This document shows positions 25,290 to 37,454 of a stretch of DNA of 64,000 bases, one piece after another. The number at the start of each line of letters is the position of its first letter. Within the stretch, counting starts at the first letter, position 1. The notes beneath the pieces were generated by a model, which did no database searches, was not told the origin of the DNA, and worked only from the letters and a program-made list of their open reading frames with translations. The position numbers were made by a program, and so were the translations under genes. This DNA comes from Sordaria brevicollis (Eukaryota; Ascomycota; Sordariomycetes; Sordariales; Sordariaceae): positions 62,001 to 126,000 of the forward strand of contig JAUTDP010000005.1 of the NCBI GenBank assembly GCA_033439795.1, written 5' to 3'.

Positions 25290-27015
25290 TTATTCCTGAA
25301 CATGACCCAACGTCTGGCCCATCTTGATCTTCTGGCCCTTCTCAACGTTCCAGGTCCATCCCTTGGTGACCTTACCGGACTCGTCGTGCTCGGCAATGGG
25401 AGCCTCAAAGACAAGAACGATGGTGCTGCCAAGCTGGAAGCCACCCATCTCCTCACCCCTGCGCAGAGCGTGGCCCTTCAGAACAGGGCTAGCGGCCTCG
25501 TAGGTGGCCTCAGCATATCCCAGGTAAGGCTCGCCCTTGGCCGCCGCAAGCTCCGCAGCACGATCAGCAGCGGTATCGGTCGTCAAGCTGTTGGTACGGA
25601 GTTCACGATCGAAGTTGATCTTGATAGAGCCGACATTGGTAGCTCCGACAGGCACGTAGCTGAAGAAACCCCATCGCCATCTGCCAAGAAGGACGACACG
25701 CTCGTTCAGAGTGAAGAGACCAGGAAGGGTGCGCTGCAGGTATGGGGACACGCTGAAGAGCTCGCCGGCGAAGTGACGTCTGCGCTCGACAACCCATTCG
25801 GTGGGAGAGTGGAACCGGTGATAGTCGCCAGGAGCCAGATAGATGACAGCATAGTAGAGAGTGTGGCGCTCGCCACCCGAAAGAACGTCGTACCAGGGCT
25901 TCTCACCAAGCGCGAGCTCGGCACCCACCTCAGCCTCGGAGGTCTTGGAAGGGGTAACGGACTCATCCTTGGGCTTGAACAGCTTGTCGTGCTTCTTGGA
26001 ACCAGAGAGAAGATCCGGGAGGGTGTAAGAGATACCGTTGACAAGAGCGAATTCCTCGTCCTTCTTGACCAATTCCTCGTCGCCCTCAAAGTCTCCATTG
26101 TCGGATTTCGCCTTGGTGGCCTCGTCGAGTAGGGTCGTACCGGAAATGCTGGGTGTTGGAGAATTTTGACCGAGGAGCGCATCGATAGTATAAGTCATAC
26201 CCTTCACCTGTTCGATATCCCCTCCTTCTATTCGCCCAAACTGTAGTATTCGACCATCGGACGGCGAAACCATGGCATTGTGGTTGGGGTCCACGGGGCG
26301 GACACCGGGCTTGAGAGTGCGGTAGAAGAAAGCGGCGAGGTTAGGGAACTTGCTAATATCTTCCTCTTCGATTTCATCGAGGCTGGGGGCGCACATGTCA
26401 GCACAACACAGAGGAAGAGAGGGGGCCTGGGTCTCACTCACTTGACACCAAAGAAGTACGCATATAGACGGAAACCGGGAGCTCTGAGATAGTAGGGGAT
26501 GTTCAATTCGTTAAACTTGCCCCAAAGACGGGACATGGCCTTGAGAGGAAGAGTCGACATGACCTGGACCTGCCTATAGACCGGGTGGTTAGCTCATGGC
26601 CTCAAAAATTGGGCATGCCGGCGGCGGCGTGGTCAACGTACCAAGGGCCGTCCGGGCGGATGCGGCGCCGCTTCTTGGGCTTGCCGGCTTGGCCGGGCTC
26701 GTTGCCTTCGGCGGCGGCCTGACGCTTCTCGTCTCGGTCCCTCGTGTAGACTTTGTAGAACTGCATGACGCCTAGCAGGCCGATGCCCAGGCCAATGGGT
26801 ATAGGGTGCCACTTCATCCTGGGCCGCTTTGGCATATGGTTGGAAAAGAAGCGTCGTCCAAACATTGGGTGGGCTTGCGGCGCCCGTGTCGACGCAAAGG
26901 ACGGAGTTTCGAGTCTGGTGAAGCGCGTGGAAGTCGGACACCGCCCGAAAGCTGTCGAAGAAAGCGTGGAAACCCGGACTCGAGCGGAGACCGGGCCCAG
27001 CTGGAAAGAGGCCAT
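25290..27015 (-). CDS. PSD1: mitochondrial phosphatidylserine decarboxylase proenzyme
   Basis: Three exons on the minus strand, 27015-26642, 26573-26442 and 26382-25290, encode 532 aa. Intron 1 (GTACGT ... CTAAC ... TATAG) rejoins GPW to QVQVMSTLPLKA, and intron 2 (GTGAGT ... CCCCAG) restores FGVNLDEIEEED. The N-terminus is Arg/Ser/Thr-rich, as in mitochondrial targeting, followed by a hydrophobic segment (IPIGLGIGLLGVMQFY, about residues 71-87) expected to anchor it in the inner membrane. The catalytic core shows VSPSDG (Asp), HRFHSPTEW (His) and the self-cleavage motif LGST at 486-489, where cleavage before Ser488 creates the pyruvoyl alpha subunit. It converts phosphatidylserine to phosphatidylethanolamine. 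No ATG lies in frame closely upstream of 27015, which fixes the start. Confidence 0.95.
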
Positions 27016-28807
27016 CTTGGGGGAGGAAGACAGTCTTTCACGAGCGACAGGGCCGACAGCGTTGGCTAGGACCACACGGAGAGGCCAGGGCTATCGAGGG
27101 CCACCAGGCAAAGTGGGAAACGAGTGAAAAAGTCGCTTCCGTTAATTAGCGGGTCCGCAATGCGTTGCCAATCCCTGTCGGTTGTGACTTTGAACCGCCC
27201 TTGGACGCCCTCCAGGGCTCCCGCCACTTGACCGAATAGGGGCAGAAGGGGGCTTGTAACGCTTGTTCGACTTGGGCCTTTCGAGGGGCTCCCCTACAGC
27301 CTATCTATGGGCGCCGCTAGAGCCTGATGGGGTCGCAGACGATCAATCCTAACGATGTTATGGCTTGTCGCTGGCTTGTGAAAGCGTCGAGTGGAACACC
27401 ACCAACCCGCTTTGTATCGAGTGTCGCTCTTCGCGGCAACAATTCGGCTACCTAGATACCTCTAGACTAGGCCCTACTGCGCGTGTCTTGCGTCTTTATG
27501 CGGCAGCGTCGTAGCAGAGGCCAGAATAGTTAGGTGTCTGTGGTATTTGTTGGGGTAAATCTGACCCCGTCGTGCCCGTCTGACCCAGAAAGATTCAACG
27601 AAAATATGGAATTGGGCAATGAGGAAGCCGTCCGAGTGGGTGGCGATGGGCGCGTCTACCCCGTATCTCCTCCCCCGTTTCCCCGGGTCTCCGTATCCGC
27701 GTTCCAGGTTGCCGTTGCCGTCTTTAACAGTCGCAATGTCTCAGCCGGGATAAGGATGGAGAGAACCGAGATATGCTTTCGATCGGTTCGTATCGGGTTG
27801 TTGTTGCTTGTTGGTGGTGGTAATGACAAGTGTTCGCGGCCGACAATGGAATCCAGACCTGAAATGTGACATGCAAGATTGCAAGTGGAAGAAGATACAA
27901 ATTCAGCAAATGGATGCGATGCGCACACGATCTCCTTCCTTCCGATCCCATCAACTTTTCTATCGCACCAAGCTCTTTCCCGTCATGACGCAAGTGTGCC
28001 AGACGCACAGCGGCCGCCCGGCCATGGCACCTGCCTACCTTTCAAAAAGTCCCCTCTTTTTCACCTTGTAGCTCCTCTGATCTCCCCTCACGGCCTCACC
28101 TCGGTGTCCCTTGGTGGCACCTTCTTACCCCAAATTCTCACCAGTAAACCCCGCGGCTTTTTGGAGGGCGCGGCCGCCAGTGGCTGAGAGATGCAGCGAG
28201 GACACGGGATGTTCTGTTTGCGCGAGAACTGAAAGGTGCCGTGGGATAGCAAGTACCTCTGGGTGCACCGCTCCACAGCAACTGTACAAGATAATCATCT
28301 TGGATCGCAAAATGCTACTGCAAGAGCGGCCCGTTTTGCGTACAGCCCCCTTCCGTCACCTTGAGGCAAGGTACCTCTGTATCCCGCTCGGCCGCCCGCC
28401 CCCTGCCGCGTCAGGTCTGAATGACAACGTGGAATTTAGGAGCTGACGATGGAACATCACGACAAAGACAACCTACAATCATCTTCATCTACACTCTCAT
28501 CCCATCTTGAACAAATCTAGCGTCTACGTCCACACTAGGGAATAATATTGCTCTTGCCATCTCTTCATCACCGTAATTCATTTGATTGCCGCCCTCGAAT
28601 TTAAGCACGAATTATATTACCAAGTCCGGAATCCGCTTGTTGAAATCTCTCCCACGTTCAATCGCTCATTGACATCGATAGCTGAACCGAATAGGCGCAT
28701 CAAGCCGTCAACAACTCCAAGGAGAAATCCATTGCAGATTTTCTGACTTGGGCGGCCGACCCGAATCAATCGTTAGCCACTAGCAGCCTCTTGGATAGTC
28801 AGTCACG
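27016..28807. other. divergent promoter region between PSD1 and the ubiquitin-domain gene
   Basis: About 1.8 kb shared by two divergent genes. No reliable gene is seen; frames at 27534-27869 and 28111-28446 are short and unrecognised. Confidence 0.5.
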
Positions 28808-30478
28808 ATGGCCACCAATGATCGAGAGCCGGGAGCGCCTCTGCCTTCGGGCCTAGAAACCACCGGCGAGAACGGTCCTCTGCTCGTCAACATTCACTTT
28901 GTGTCCCCATCTGAGGGCGTGCCCGCCGACCTCGACTTTCAAGGTCTCCCTGCCACGACGACTGTCGGGCAAATAAAGGATAAGATCCACGATGTTCTTC
29001 CTATGCACCCGGCCCACGACGAACAGCGCATTATCCACCAAGGCCGATTGCTCTCCCGCGAGAGTGATACTCTACTCGACGTCTTTGGTGAAGAGAAGGT
29101 AGGCATATATCCTTGGGTAGCACACGGGTTGGGAGACAAAGGCTAATATACTTGTCAACAGCTACGCACAGGCGACCAACAGCCTCTACATCTCGTGGTC
29201 AGAACTTCCAACCACCAGCCATCTGGCCCCACTTCCTCCCAGCCAGCACCGGTTTCACGCCAACCCGTTCTTACAGGGCAAAGGATAACGCAGCAGGAGG
29301 ACTCATCACAGAACGAGTGGCGTGCCGACGTACAGCGGATGCAAGCTCGAGTTGACGCTTTGCGAGATTCGGCTCCTTCTACAGTGGCACCAGCTACAGA
29401 TGAACAGATTCGAAATATCTATCAACATTTGTCCGGCTCTGCAGGCGGAACATCGGCTTCTTCTCCGACGATTGAGACAACTAGGGCGTCTCAGCAACAG
29501 TCTGAGTTACAAAGACAGCAAGCGGAGGTATATATTCTGTCATCTCCCACCGGCCCACGAGGGCTTCTTGTCAAAAACGGGTCGGAGCTGTACGCCACAC
29601 CAGGAGCTTTCCAGACCCATCACTCCCTTGGTCTCCCACAGCCACCTTTATTGTATCCCAGGGCTGCCCAACCAGCTGCGCTCAACTATCCTCCATTGCA
29701 ACCGGTACAGCGAGTCCAGAACCAGTTGCAGAGACCGCAAGGACAACGCCAACCAGTTCAGGTTCGAATCCGGATCGATCATCGAGCCATAGGGCACGGA
29801 CTAGGGCATCCGAACAATCCGATCGGGGCCGCCGCATTAATCGCAGCAGCGTGGCCCCATATATGGCTGATTATTAGGTTGATCTTCTTCATATGGTGGT
29901 TCACCTCTAACGATGCGTCTTGGACTCGAGTATTTACCATGGTGGCCCTGGCCGCTGGTGTTCTCGTCATGAACGCCGGGTTTCTCAATCGATTTGCCAA
30001 CCAAGCCCTTGGGCCAATTAGACAACACCTTGATGGACTACTTCATATGGCCGGTCCGAATCAACAGCGGCGCCAGGGTGCTCCGCAACCTCAAGGACCC
30101 CAGCCTGCAGGCGCGAATGGTGAGGCTGGCGTGGGTCTTGTTGGATTACACGAGCGTAGGGCTATTGACAATGCCGGGGCTGTCCACATGGTTAACTTCT
30201 TCCGCCGCATCGAAAGAGCTGGTGTTCTGTTCCTCGCTAGCATTGCTCCAGGGGTAGCTGAGAGGCACATTGCCCAGCTCGAGGCGAATGAGCGTGCTGA
30301 ACGTGAGCGTGAGCAGAGAGAAAGGGAAGAAGCAGCGGCCGCCGCTGCCAACGGGCAAGAGAACCAGCAGCAGGGCGATCAGGCCGAGCAAACGACCAAC
30401 AACGATGCCGGCAGTCCTTTACACAACCCGGAACATGTACCAGAGCAAGCAGCTCCTCTTCAGGCCGCCCAGGTCTAA
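28808..30478 (+). CDS. ubiquitin-like domain membrane protein, HERP/Usa1-like
   Basis: Two exons, 28808-29098 and 29162-30478 (donor GTAGGC, acceptor CAACAG, phase 0), encode 535 aa. Residues about 25-112 form a ubiquitin-like fold split by the intron: VNIHFVSPSEG, TTVGQIKDKIHDVLP, QRIIHQGRLLS, DTLLDVFG, then QPLHLVVR. A Gln/Pro-rich linker follows. Two hydrophobic segments lie at about residues 318-344 (IGAAALIAAAWPHIWLIIRL...) and 352-373, separated by a short loop containing NDASW. The tail is rich in Glu, Arg, Ala and Gln (coiled-coil-like, EREQREREEAAAAAA). An N-terminal UBL followed by paired membrane segments is the layout of HERPUD1 and yeast Usa1, scaffolds of the Hrd1 ER-associated degradation complex. 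That role is inferred from layout; sequence identity to them looks low. Confidence 0.82.
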
Positions 30479-31114
30479 GCAGCCATTCCGACTGTTGCAT
30501 TGAGCGGTTGTTATCTTACAATGGTGAGGTGTACGTACGATATAGGGATTATTAGCGATGATGATTTCTCCAGCGAATATGTAGACCTCATTACCTTCCT
30601 CAGATCCTCCTTCGAACAAAACCGAAGGTATTTCGGCTATTGCGCGGATACCCTTAATGTTATATCAAGTTTCTGTAGTCATATATATCACCCATGAGCT
30701 TTCCCACCTTTGACCCTAACGAAGCATCAACTTTATCTCACCAATATACTCGCCATGAAGTTGAGGACGGCTTTCTTCCGCATCCTTGAGACGCGGAGGA
30801 AACCATCATGCCGATTCCCGATCGGTAGTCGTCGAAGCGATACGATCTAACTACAAGTACGTCGTGCGGGGCCCCAGAGCCTCGGCTCCCACTACCGAGC
30901 TGCTCCTCCCCCGCAGACCAAGCGTTGCAGGGGGGCAAATGTCACCGATGTCAAAAAGCGGCCCCCGTCCCGATCCGGCGTCACATCAACACATTATCCG
31001 TCTTTTTCTTCAAGATAAAAGTATTCTGAGACACTTGCTCATAAATACTTGAACCTTCTCGAGTCCTTCTTCATATTGAACCAAAGGAAGAAAAGAGTAA
31101 ACACAACAGATAAA

Positions 31115-32184
31115 ATGTCGGACGCTCAGCTCAATGATTTCCCTTCCCTCTTCTCCGTCAAGGGCAAGGTAGCCGTCGTGACGGGTGGCTCAAGAGGATT
31201 GGGTCTTAGTGCTGCTTCGGCGTAAGTTTGGTTCTTTTTCTTTACTTGTTGCTTGAGAACTCATATTCGATCATTGATCTCGGAACCCCATGTTATCATT
31301 TTTGTTGCTATTCTGTACCTTTCATAGACAGCCACCAATGCAACTCCCAGCTTCTCAACGATGCGCCATCCAGCCTGCAGAACCCTCTATGTGTATTTAT
31401 GTTTCAAAAACTAACAAATCCCTACAGCCTCCTCCAAGCCGGCGCCTCCAAAGTCTTCATCTCCTCCCGCAAGGCCTCCGCCTGCGAAGACGCCGTTAAG
31501 ACCCTCAACGCCCTCCCCGGTCTTTCACCAGGAGCCAAGGCCATCTCGGTCCCCGCCGACGCCGCCACCATGGCCGGTGTGCAGCACTTGGTTTCCGAAG
31601 TCCGCAAACACACCGACCACGTCGACATCCTCCTCGCCAACGCCGGAGCCACCTGGGGCGCCGCCTTCGACGAGCATCCCGATTCGGCCTTCGCCAAGGT
31701 TATGGACCTGAACGTGCGCGGTGTGTTCAACACCATCCGCGAGTTTGCTCCCCTCCTGCAAAAGAAGGCCAGCATCGAGGATCCTAGCCGCGTCATTATC
31801 ACTGCCTCCGTTGCCGGCTTGGGAATTGGAACGATTGGCAAGCAGGGAACGTACGGGTACAGCGCTTCCAAGGCGGCGGTCATTCACCTGGGACGCAACC
31901 TGGCTGTCGAGTTGGGACCCAGGCATATCACTGTCAACAGCATCTGCCCTGGGTTTTTCCCGACCAAGATGAGTAATGGGCTTTTGGACATGAGCGGCGG
32001 TAAGGAGAGCATCGCGGCGGCGAACCCGATGAAGAGGCTTGGACGGCCGGAGGATATTGCGGGTGTGATTGTCTACTTGGCTAGCAGGGCGGGCGCGCAC
32101 GTGAACGGGGCGACGATTGCGATTGATGGTGGTGCGATGTGGGCGAGGGGACAGTTGAATGTGGAGGAGAAGAGCAAGTTGTGA
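31115..32184 (+). CDS. short-chain dehydrogenase/reductase (SDR)
   Basis: Two exons, 31115-31221 and 31428-32184 (donor GTAAGT, acceptor CCTACAG, split Ala codon), encode 287 aa. The Rossmann motif TGGSRGLG is at residues 23-30, LLANAG follows, the catalytic Ser is in ITASVAG (about 163) and YSASK places Tyr180 and Lys184. CPGFFPTKM and the C-terminal ATIAIDGGAMW are typical of classical SDRs. It resembles fungal proteins annotated as rhamnolipid 3-oxoacyl-ACP reductase (RhlG)-like or gluconate/mannitol-type dehydrogenases; the substrate cannot be read from the sequence. The intron lies directly after the cofactor motif. The gene is convergent with the methyltransferase, their stops lying 186 bp apart. 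Confidence 0.92.
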
Positions 32185-32370
32185 GTTGATGTTTCAGAGT
32201 TCAGCTAGAGAGATACTCAGGCGCATAGAAAGCTGGTTGAACGTGTTATAACATTTTTTTTCTTGTTGTTCTTTTGATTCAGGGCTGCTGTAGCCTGCGA
32301 GATGTAATTGGTACATGGTTTGGCTTACATGAAGCTCAAGTTGTTCAGTTCTTGAGGGTGACACTGGGCT

Positions 32371-33868
32371 TCATGCCGTAGTGAACGGCTTGCAAGCCAC
32401 CCATGAGCTTGCCTTATACACCGTTTGCAGCATAGATTCCCGATCCAGGAGGTAAGGAGATTCGATACCGGTCTCGCGCGAGACAATTTCGAACCCAACC
32501 TTCTGAACCAGCGCCATCACCTCGTCATCAGACAGTTCAAAGCTGCCAGGGTCCGCAATGCCCGTGGTATCATAATCACCCTCATCGTCATCATGGCCGT
32601 GTCCTCCTGGCGCGTTGTTCTCAAAGTGCCAGAGCAAAGGACCGTGGTTGATAAGCAGGCCGCCCGGTTTGAGACAGTAGAAGATGGTTTCCAGGTACCG
32701 AATCAGGTTCGGAGCGGTGTCGAGGAAGAAGACGCAAGCTACCGCATCGAACGCTTCGGCTTGATGGTCTTCAGAGTAGAGGCATAGGAAATCAGCAGCG
32801 GTCATGCTCATCTCTCCAATGGGAAACCCTTCTTCTTCCAATCGCGTCAGCTCGGTTGCGCAGTGCACGTCTGGAACGGCGTAACTCCGCAGGTGATTAT
32901 CTCGCGTCGAGTGGTTAGAGAAAGTGTGAACCCAGGGGTAGATGGTGTGCTGTCCTGGTTTTTCGACGCAGTTCAGGATATATGATGAGGCCAGCAGCTG
33001 GTGGTAGGAGATCTCGTTACCCTCAGAGACGTAACCCTTGGCGCAGAGCTCAAAGACAAGACGGCCCAGTCCAGCCCCCGGCACGAGCACTCTCATGGGC
33101 GGAGCATCCTTTGGTCTTGACTTCTTTTGCGCTTCCAGAGCGCGGAAGATGGGGCCAAAGCAGATATCGCGCTCATACTTGCCCTCGGCGGACCAGTCTC
33201 GGTAGAACTGCCTGAGAGTACTACGGGCCTTATCGATATCCAAGCGTTTCGCGCAGCCTCTCCATCGGGGAGGGATCATGGGCTCGGCGTCACCACCCTG
33301 AGTGGCGTCCTCTGGTTGGAAGTTAACCAGACCTACGCGGACTATGGCGCGTGCTAGTTCGGCGTTGGACTTGATGGCGTCGTCGACTTTGTCCAGAGTT
33401 TCTAGGTAGTTGAAGGGTGGCGCTGCTAGCATCTTCCAATGAGCCTCGGGAAGAGCGTAGAAGGACTGCCTCCTCAAGTGAGTGCAGTTGAAGTGTGCTA
33501 TCCGACCATATTGGCTGTCTTGAAGTCAGTAAGAGGGTGTTTGCAAGTTGTATCTGGGAGTGTAGAAACGCTTGAAATTAGAGCTGATCCGAACCGGATT
33601 CGACGGGCGTAATGATGGGCACTTTCTACCGTCCATGGCGACGCCAAACCATGGGGGCCGAGAGCAGCTGCTTCTTCCACCGGTAACATGAACAATTTTG
33701 ATACCGGAGGCTGCAAGGAGCCGGACGGAGTTCAAAGCTGAAATTGGAGCGAAAATGTTGGGGGACTACTGACACAAACGAGTCGAGTGCACAATATATG
33801 ACTCTTGCTTCCTCTGGATCTTCGATGGCATTCTCAACGCCCTTCCATTGCTGCTCGGTCTCTTCCAT
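32371..33868 (-). CDS. carnosine N-methyltransferase / N2227-family SAM methyltransferase
   Basis: Two minus-strand exons, proposed as 33868-33780 and 33514-32371, give 410 aa. The short first exon (MEETEQQW...EEARVIYCALDS) matches the family N-terminus, and the second continues QYGRIAHFN...RRQSFYALPEAHW. SAM-binding motif I is VLVPGAGLGRLVFEL, followed by GNEISYHQLLASSYILN, FDAVACVFFLDTAPN and LKPGGLLINHGPLLWHF, all characteristic of the N2227/CARNMT1 family. The human enzyme methylates carnosine or protein histidines. The second exon and family are certain. The intron (GTTTGT ... CTGAC ... ACAG) leaves the junction DS-QY about two residues shorter than the usual D-S-F-x-x-Y, so the donor or a mini-exon may be misjudged. 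The start ATG is also provisional: the frame stays open upstream to about 34000. Confidence 0.85.
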
Positions 33869-34984
33869 CTCAAGCTTCTCTACAAGGATGTCGATTCCTT
33901 TTGCCTGGTGTTTTTGGAATGAGTCGTGGCCTTGAAAGTGTCCTGGTCTTATTGAGGTACCGGTAGGACCTTGAGTCGGAAGACAGATTTGTCTCTTCAC
34001 GTCCTATGAGCTGTGGTTGAGGGAACGTGACAAAAGGATACTAGTCACAAGTACAAATGATTGAGATATCAGTGCAATGAGACGCGTAGTTAGTGGTGGT
34101 TGTTGTGGATATGGACGGCCACCATCGGAGCCGTGTCTTGTGCTAAGAGAAGTTGAAGAGAGTCTCGGCGCGGAGGTCGGCACGGTCGTCTCCTCTGACA
34201 GCCGGGCCGGTTATGAGCGGATCATTGATTCATGTTGTTCTCCAGCTGCCGTGGCTTTTCCACTCCGACAATGTTTGGAGGTACGGAAAACAGTTAAAGC
34301 AAAGTGAGCAAACAAAGATCAAAAACAAACTCCCCAATGCGATTGATCGATTTCCATAGCATGTAGGTACCTCAACCTCTTAACGGCTTCAGGCTGTTCA
34401 TCGTTATCATTGTCAAGATGAAACGAATGGAAGGAAGGAGCAGTTAAGGTTCCCTCATGCATGCATTCTGTGGCCTATGGCGCTATGTCGCTCTTGCCGC
34501 CCCCGGGCGGTTTGACTGCCATCGGAGGAATTCCGGAGGCGCAATCGCACGGGAAACTGCAGGCACCATCCGCTGTAATTTCTCTCTACAGGTGGTGCTG
34601 GTAGGTACCCAGCCCCTGCAATCTCACTTCAGGGCGGCCATGGCGCCATGCCCTACTGACCCGGGACTAACCTAATCTCACCGGCCGCGCCTCGAGGTTC
34701 CACTTCCCCGGCCATCTCCACTTTCCTCCACTTCCAACATCCCAGCCCCGCTCCCGCCGAGCCCACACTCCGTCCGTCTTCATCTCACTCACTCCCGTCC
34801 CGTCTGTTCCTTTCCACTTGGACACTCCCAAGTCGAACATTATCCGGACAAAATCCGACCAATCTTGAAGCTGACGAACTCCTTCTTCTGCGTCCCAGCT
34901 CTCGTAACCGAGCAAACCGTAATCTCAAACCTGCATTTGTCCCCGAACTCTTCGATTCAATCTGAGATAAAGACGACGGACATC
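33869..34984. other. divergent upstream region
   Basis: It lies between the divergent methyltransferase and proteasome-chaperone genes. No further gene is recognised, though the methyltransferase first exon could extend to about 34000. Confidence 0.45.
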
Positions 34985-35465
34985 ATGGCGGCCCCTTTCC
35001 AGCTCTCCCTTCCCCTGCCGCGATCGGTGGACACGCGCATCTACATCCAATTGGAAGTCAAGGCGAAGGCCGTTGTGCTTTTCCTCACCACTGCTTCGGC
35101 CGAAGAGGCCACATCGCCCACGCCTCTGGGGTCATTTGTTTATGCGCTGCCGGATGTGAGTCCATCACCGCTGTCCATGACCCCCAAATGAGTGGCTGAC
35201 CTTGACCTAGAGATACAACCCGACACAGCCTCTGTCAACTCCTCTTTGCACGGTTGAACCAACGCTGGAGTTCACCACTCGACTGGCCAAGTTGGTCACA
35301 AAGAGGACACAACTGCCTACCTACGTGGGCAACTCGGTGAGCTTTGCCAGCGCTGGCCTTGGCGGGACTGTTGAAGAGGAGATGGAGGCTTTCAAGCAGG
35401 TGGCTGAGCTTGTCTTGTCCAAACTCACGTCTGCCAGCGCGACCCCCAATGGAGTCCAGTCCTGA
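34985..35465 (+). CDS. small protein, proteasome assembly chaperone 4 (PAC4/POC4)-like
   Basis: Two exons, 34985-35155 and 35211-35465 (donor GTGAGT, acceptor CCTAG, phase 0), encode 141 aa. The start is the ATG after GACATC (MAAPFQLSLPLPRS). The protein has an N-terminal beta-rich half (RIYIQLEVKAKAVVLFLTTAS), the conserved-looking PLGSFVYALPDRYNPTQPLSTPL, then TQLPTYVGNSVSF and a C-terminal helix (GTVEEEMEAFKQVAELVLSKL). Length and pattern match the small fungal PAC4-type chaperones that assist 20S proteasome alpha-ring assembly. This assignment rests on memory of the family pattern and is moderate. That it is a real conserved two-exon gene is well supported by the clean splice. Confidence 0.7.
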
Positions 35466-37454
35466 GCTTCACACTTTTGGCAAAAAGATCCCCACCCCCC
35501 AACTGCATGACTTTGCTACTATTGACGGACACAAGCTGTAGCACAAAATCGCTTCGGCCTCTTGGCTACGGGCAGTTCGGCAGTTCTCTTCCTGACGAGT
35601 TTCTGCAAACGCTCACATCAAGCTTGCCAAACCCATTCAATGCCTTGTTTGAACGTGCCACAAAGGACTGTTATTTCCACGATTCATGCTCCGAGAAGGC
35701 CACGGAACTGTCACTCGTGTTCGGTTACCTGCTTGATACATGCCGGGTATTGGTACCGATGTGGACTGGCAACATATTCTTATGGTCATGGCTGAAGGCC
35801 GATGGCCTCGAGAAACATCGACGGAGATGCTCTGAGCCCGAAAAGTCCTGGCCATACGAGACAGCAGAGGGCTGTCATCCCAAATTCATCGTTGGCCCAT
35901 CTATTATGGCATCGCGATGTATTGGCTCACAAACTTGACCTGGCAGGTTTGGCAGGTCTCAGCCGTCTGTTGCACAGCAACTGTGTCGTGGACCCTCTGA
36001 CGACATCCAAAGTTCATGCCTAGGGTCGGTCTGAGCAGGAAAGCTGGTATCTAGCCTGTGCTGAATATCATGGGGTTCATACAGCAAGAAGCAGAAAAGA
36101 CGTTATGAGGAAAGCTTGAAATTGTGGGTTCAAAGAACAGCTTGCGTATCAGAAGGCTATATCCAGCTAAAAGTACGGAAAGAGCATTAAGGGATTCCTT
36201 CACACCAGGGAACAGAGACCATATACGAAGATGCTACCTGCCAGTACCACCGTCCAAGCAATCCAAGCACGAAAGCATACAAGCCCGGCTTTTGTTCAAC
36301 TGGGCTTAACATGATATAGACGGACGGCCAAAAAATGGGGAATGAGGTCAACCCTACCAGTATCCAATATTCGACGAGGCACCGTTAGTCAAGGCCCAGA
36401 AGGCCAGGCGTCTTATTGACTGCGACGCCGAAGGCCGCTGATGGTGATGACTCTGAGAAAATGTTTCCGGTGCCATTATCGGTTGGACTCTGTTCGGGCA
36501 TTAATGGGTTGCTGCTGTAACTGTGCCATCAATTTCAAAGCGCGCACGTAGCAGGAATCTTATCATTATCAAAGGAGGCTTTGTGCAACCATGAAGCGGG
36601 TGGCCGCCATCCCATGCACAGAAGGGGACGACCTCATGATCCTCATCGGTCCTGGCCCCGCTTTGTTCTGGCTTCAATAGAAGCTACAACCGCCCACGCA
36701 GAGCTAGCACCTGAAGACCACTGACCACACCTGCCACCGTTTCTTGACAGGCGTGCGTCTCCTTCCCTGGCAGCCTTGGCACCGCACCGCACTCCGAATG
36801 CGAATGCAGAAAGGTCGGGTGTGGTGTGCAGGGCCCGGGCACCACCAGTCTTCAACGATTTCCCCTTCCCCTCGAAACTTGACGGCACAGCAAAAAATAG
36901 AGGCCAGTCAGGACCCACTTTGCACCCCACATTAAACATTGCCCTGCTCGAAGCCTTGCCCGCCGCCCACCCACGACCACCATCGCCGCCGGGCTTTACC
37001 ACCTATACTCCATACTTGCAATTAGGTGCTTCTGGGTATTTCTTCCATCTCGAAACACCACCCTGCGACCTTCCCGAAGACAAACTGCCGGTCCTTCTCT
37101 GTTGCTCTTGCTACCCCCCTTGGCCTGCCAGATGCGACTACCCATGTCCAGCTCCAACTAGACGAACTCCCAAAGAGAACCTCTGGCTTGAAGTCTGTGG
37201 TGACCCGGCGCCTCTTACACAACTTGCATCGACAAAGAGTCCATCCAAGTCGATTGACCTTTTTTTGCGCCTCCCGATCTTGCGTTCGATACTTTAGCAG
37301 GTTAACGGCATCGGCCAAAATCCATCGTTGTACTTCTCGTCTGCCACGAGATATCAACGCTTGAGAGCCCACCGACCGCCGCCGCCGCCACCACTACCAC
37401 GCAACACCTCGCCGACGTCACGACGCCCGTGTTACTTTGAACTCAACCATCACC
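35466..37454. other. intergenic region upstream of KAP104
   Basis: No convincing gene. Frames such as 35477-35938 show no domain. The last few hundred bases before 37455 are pyrimidine- and CCG-rich, as expected of a promoter and leader. Confidence 0.5.
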
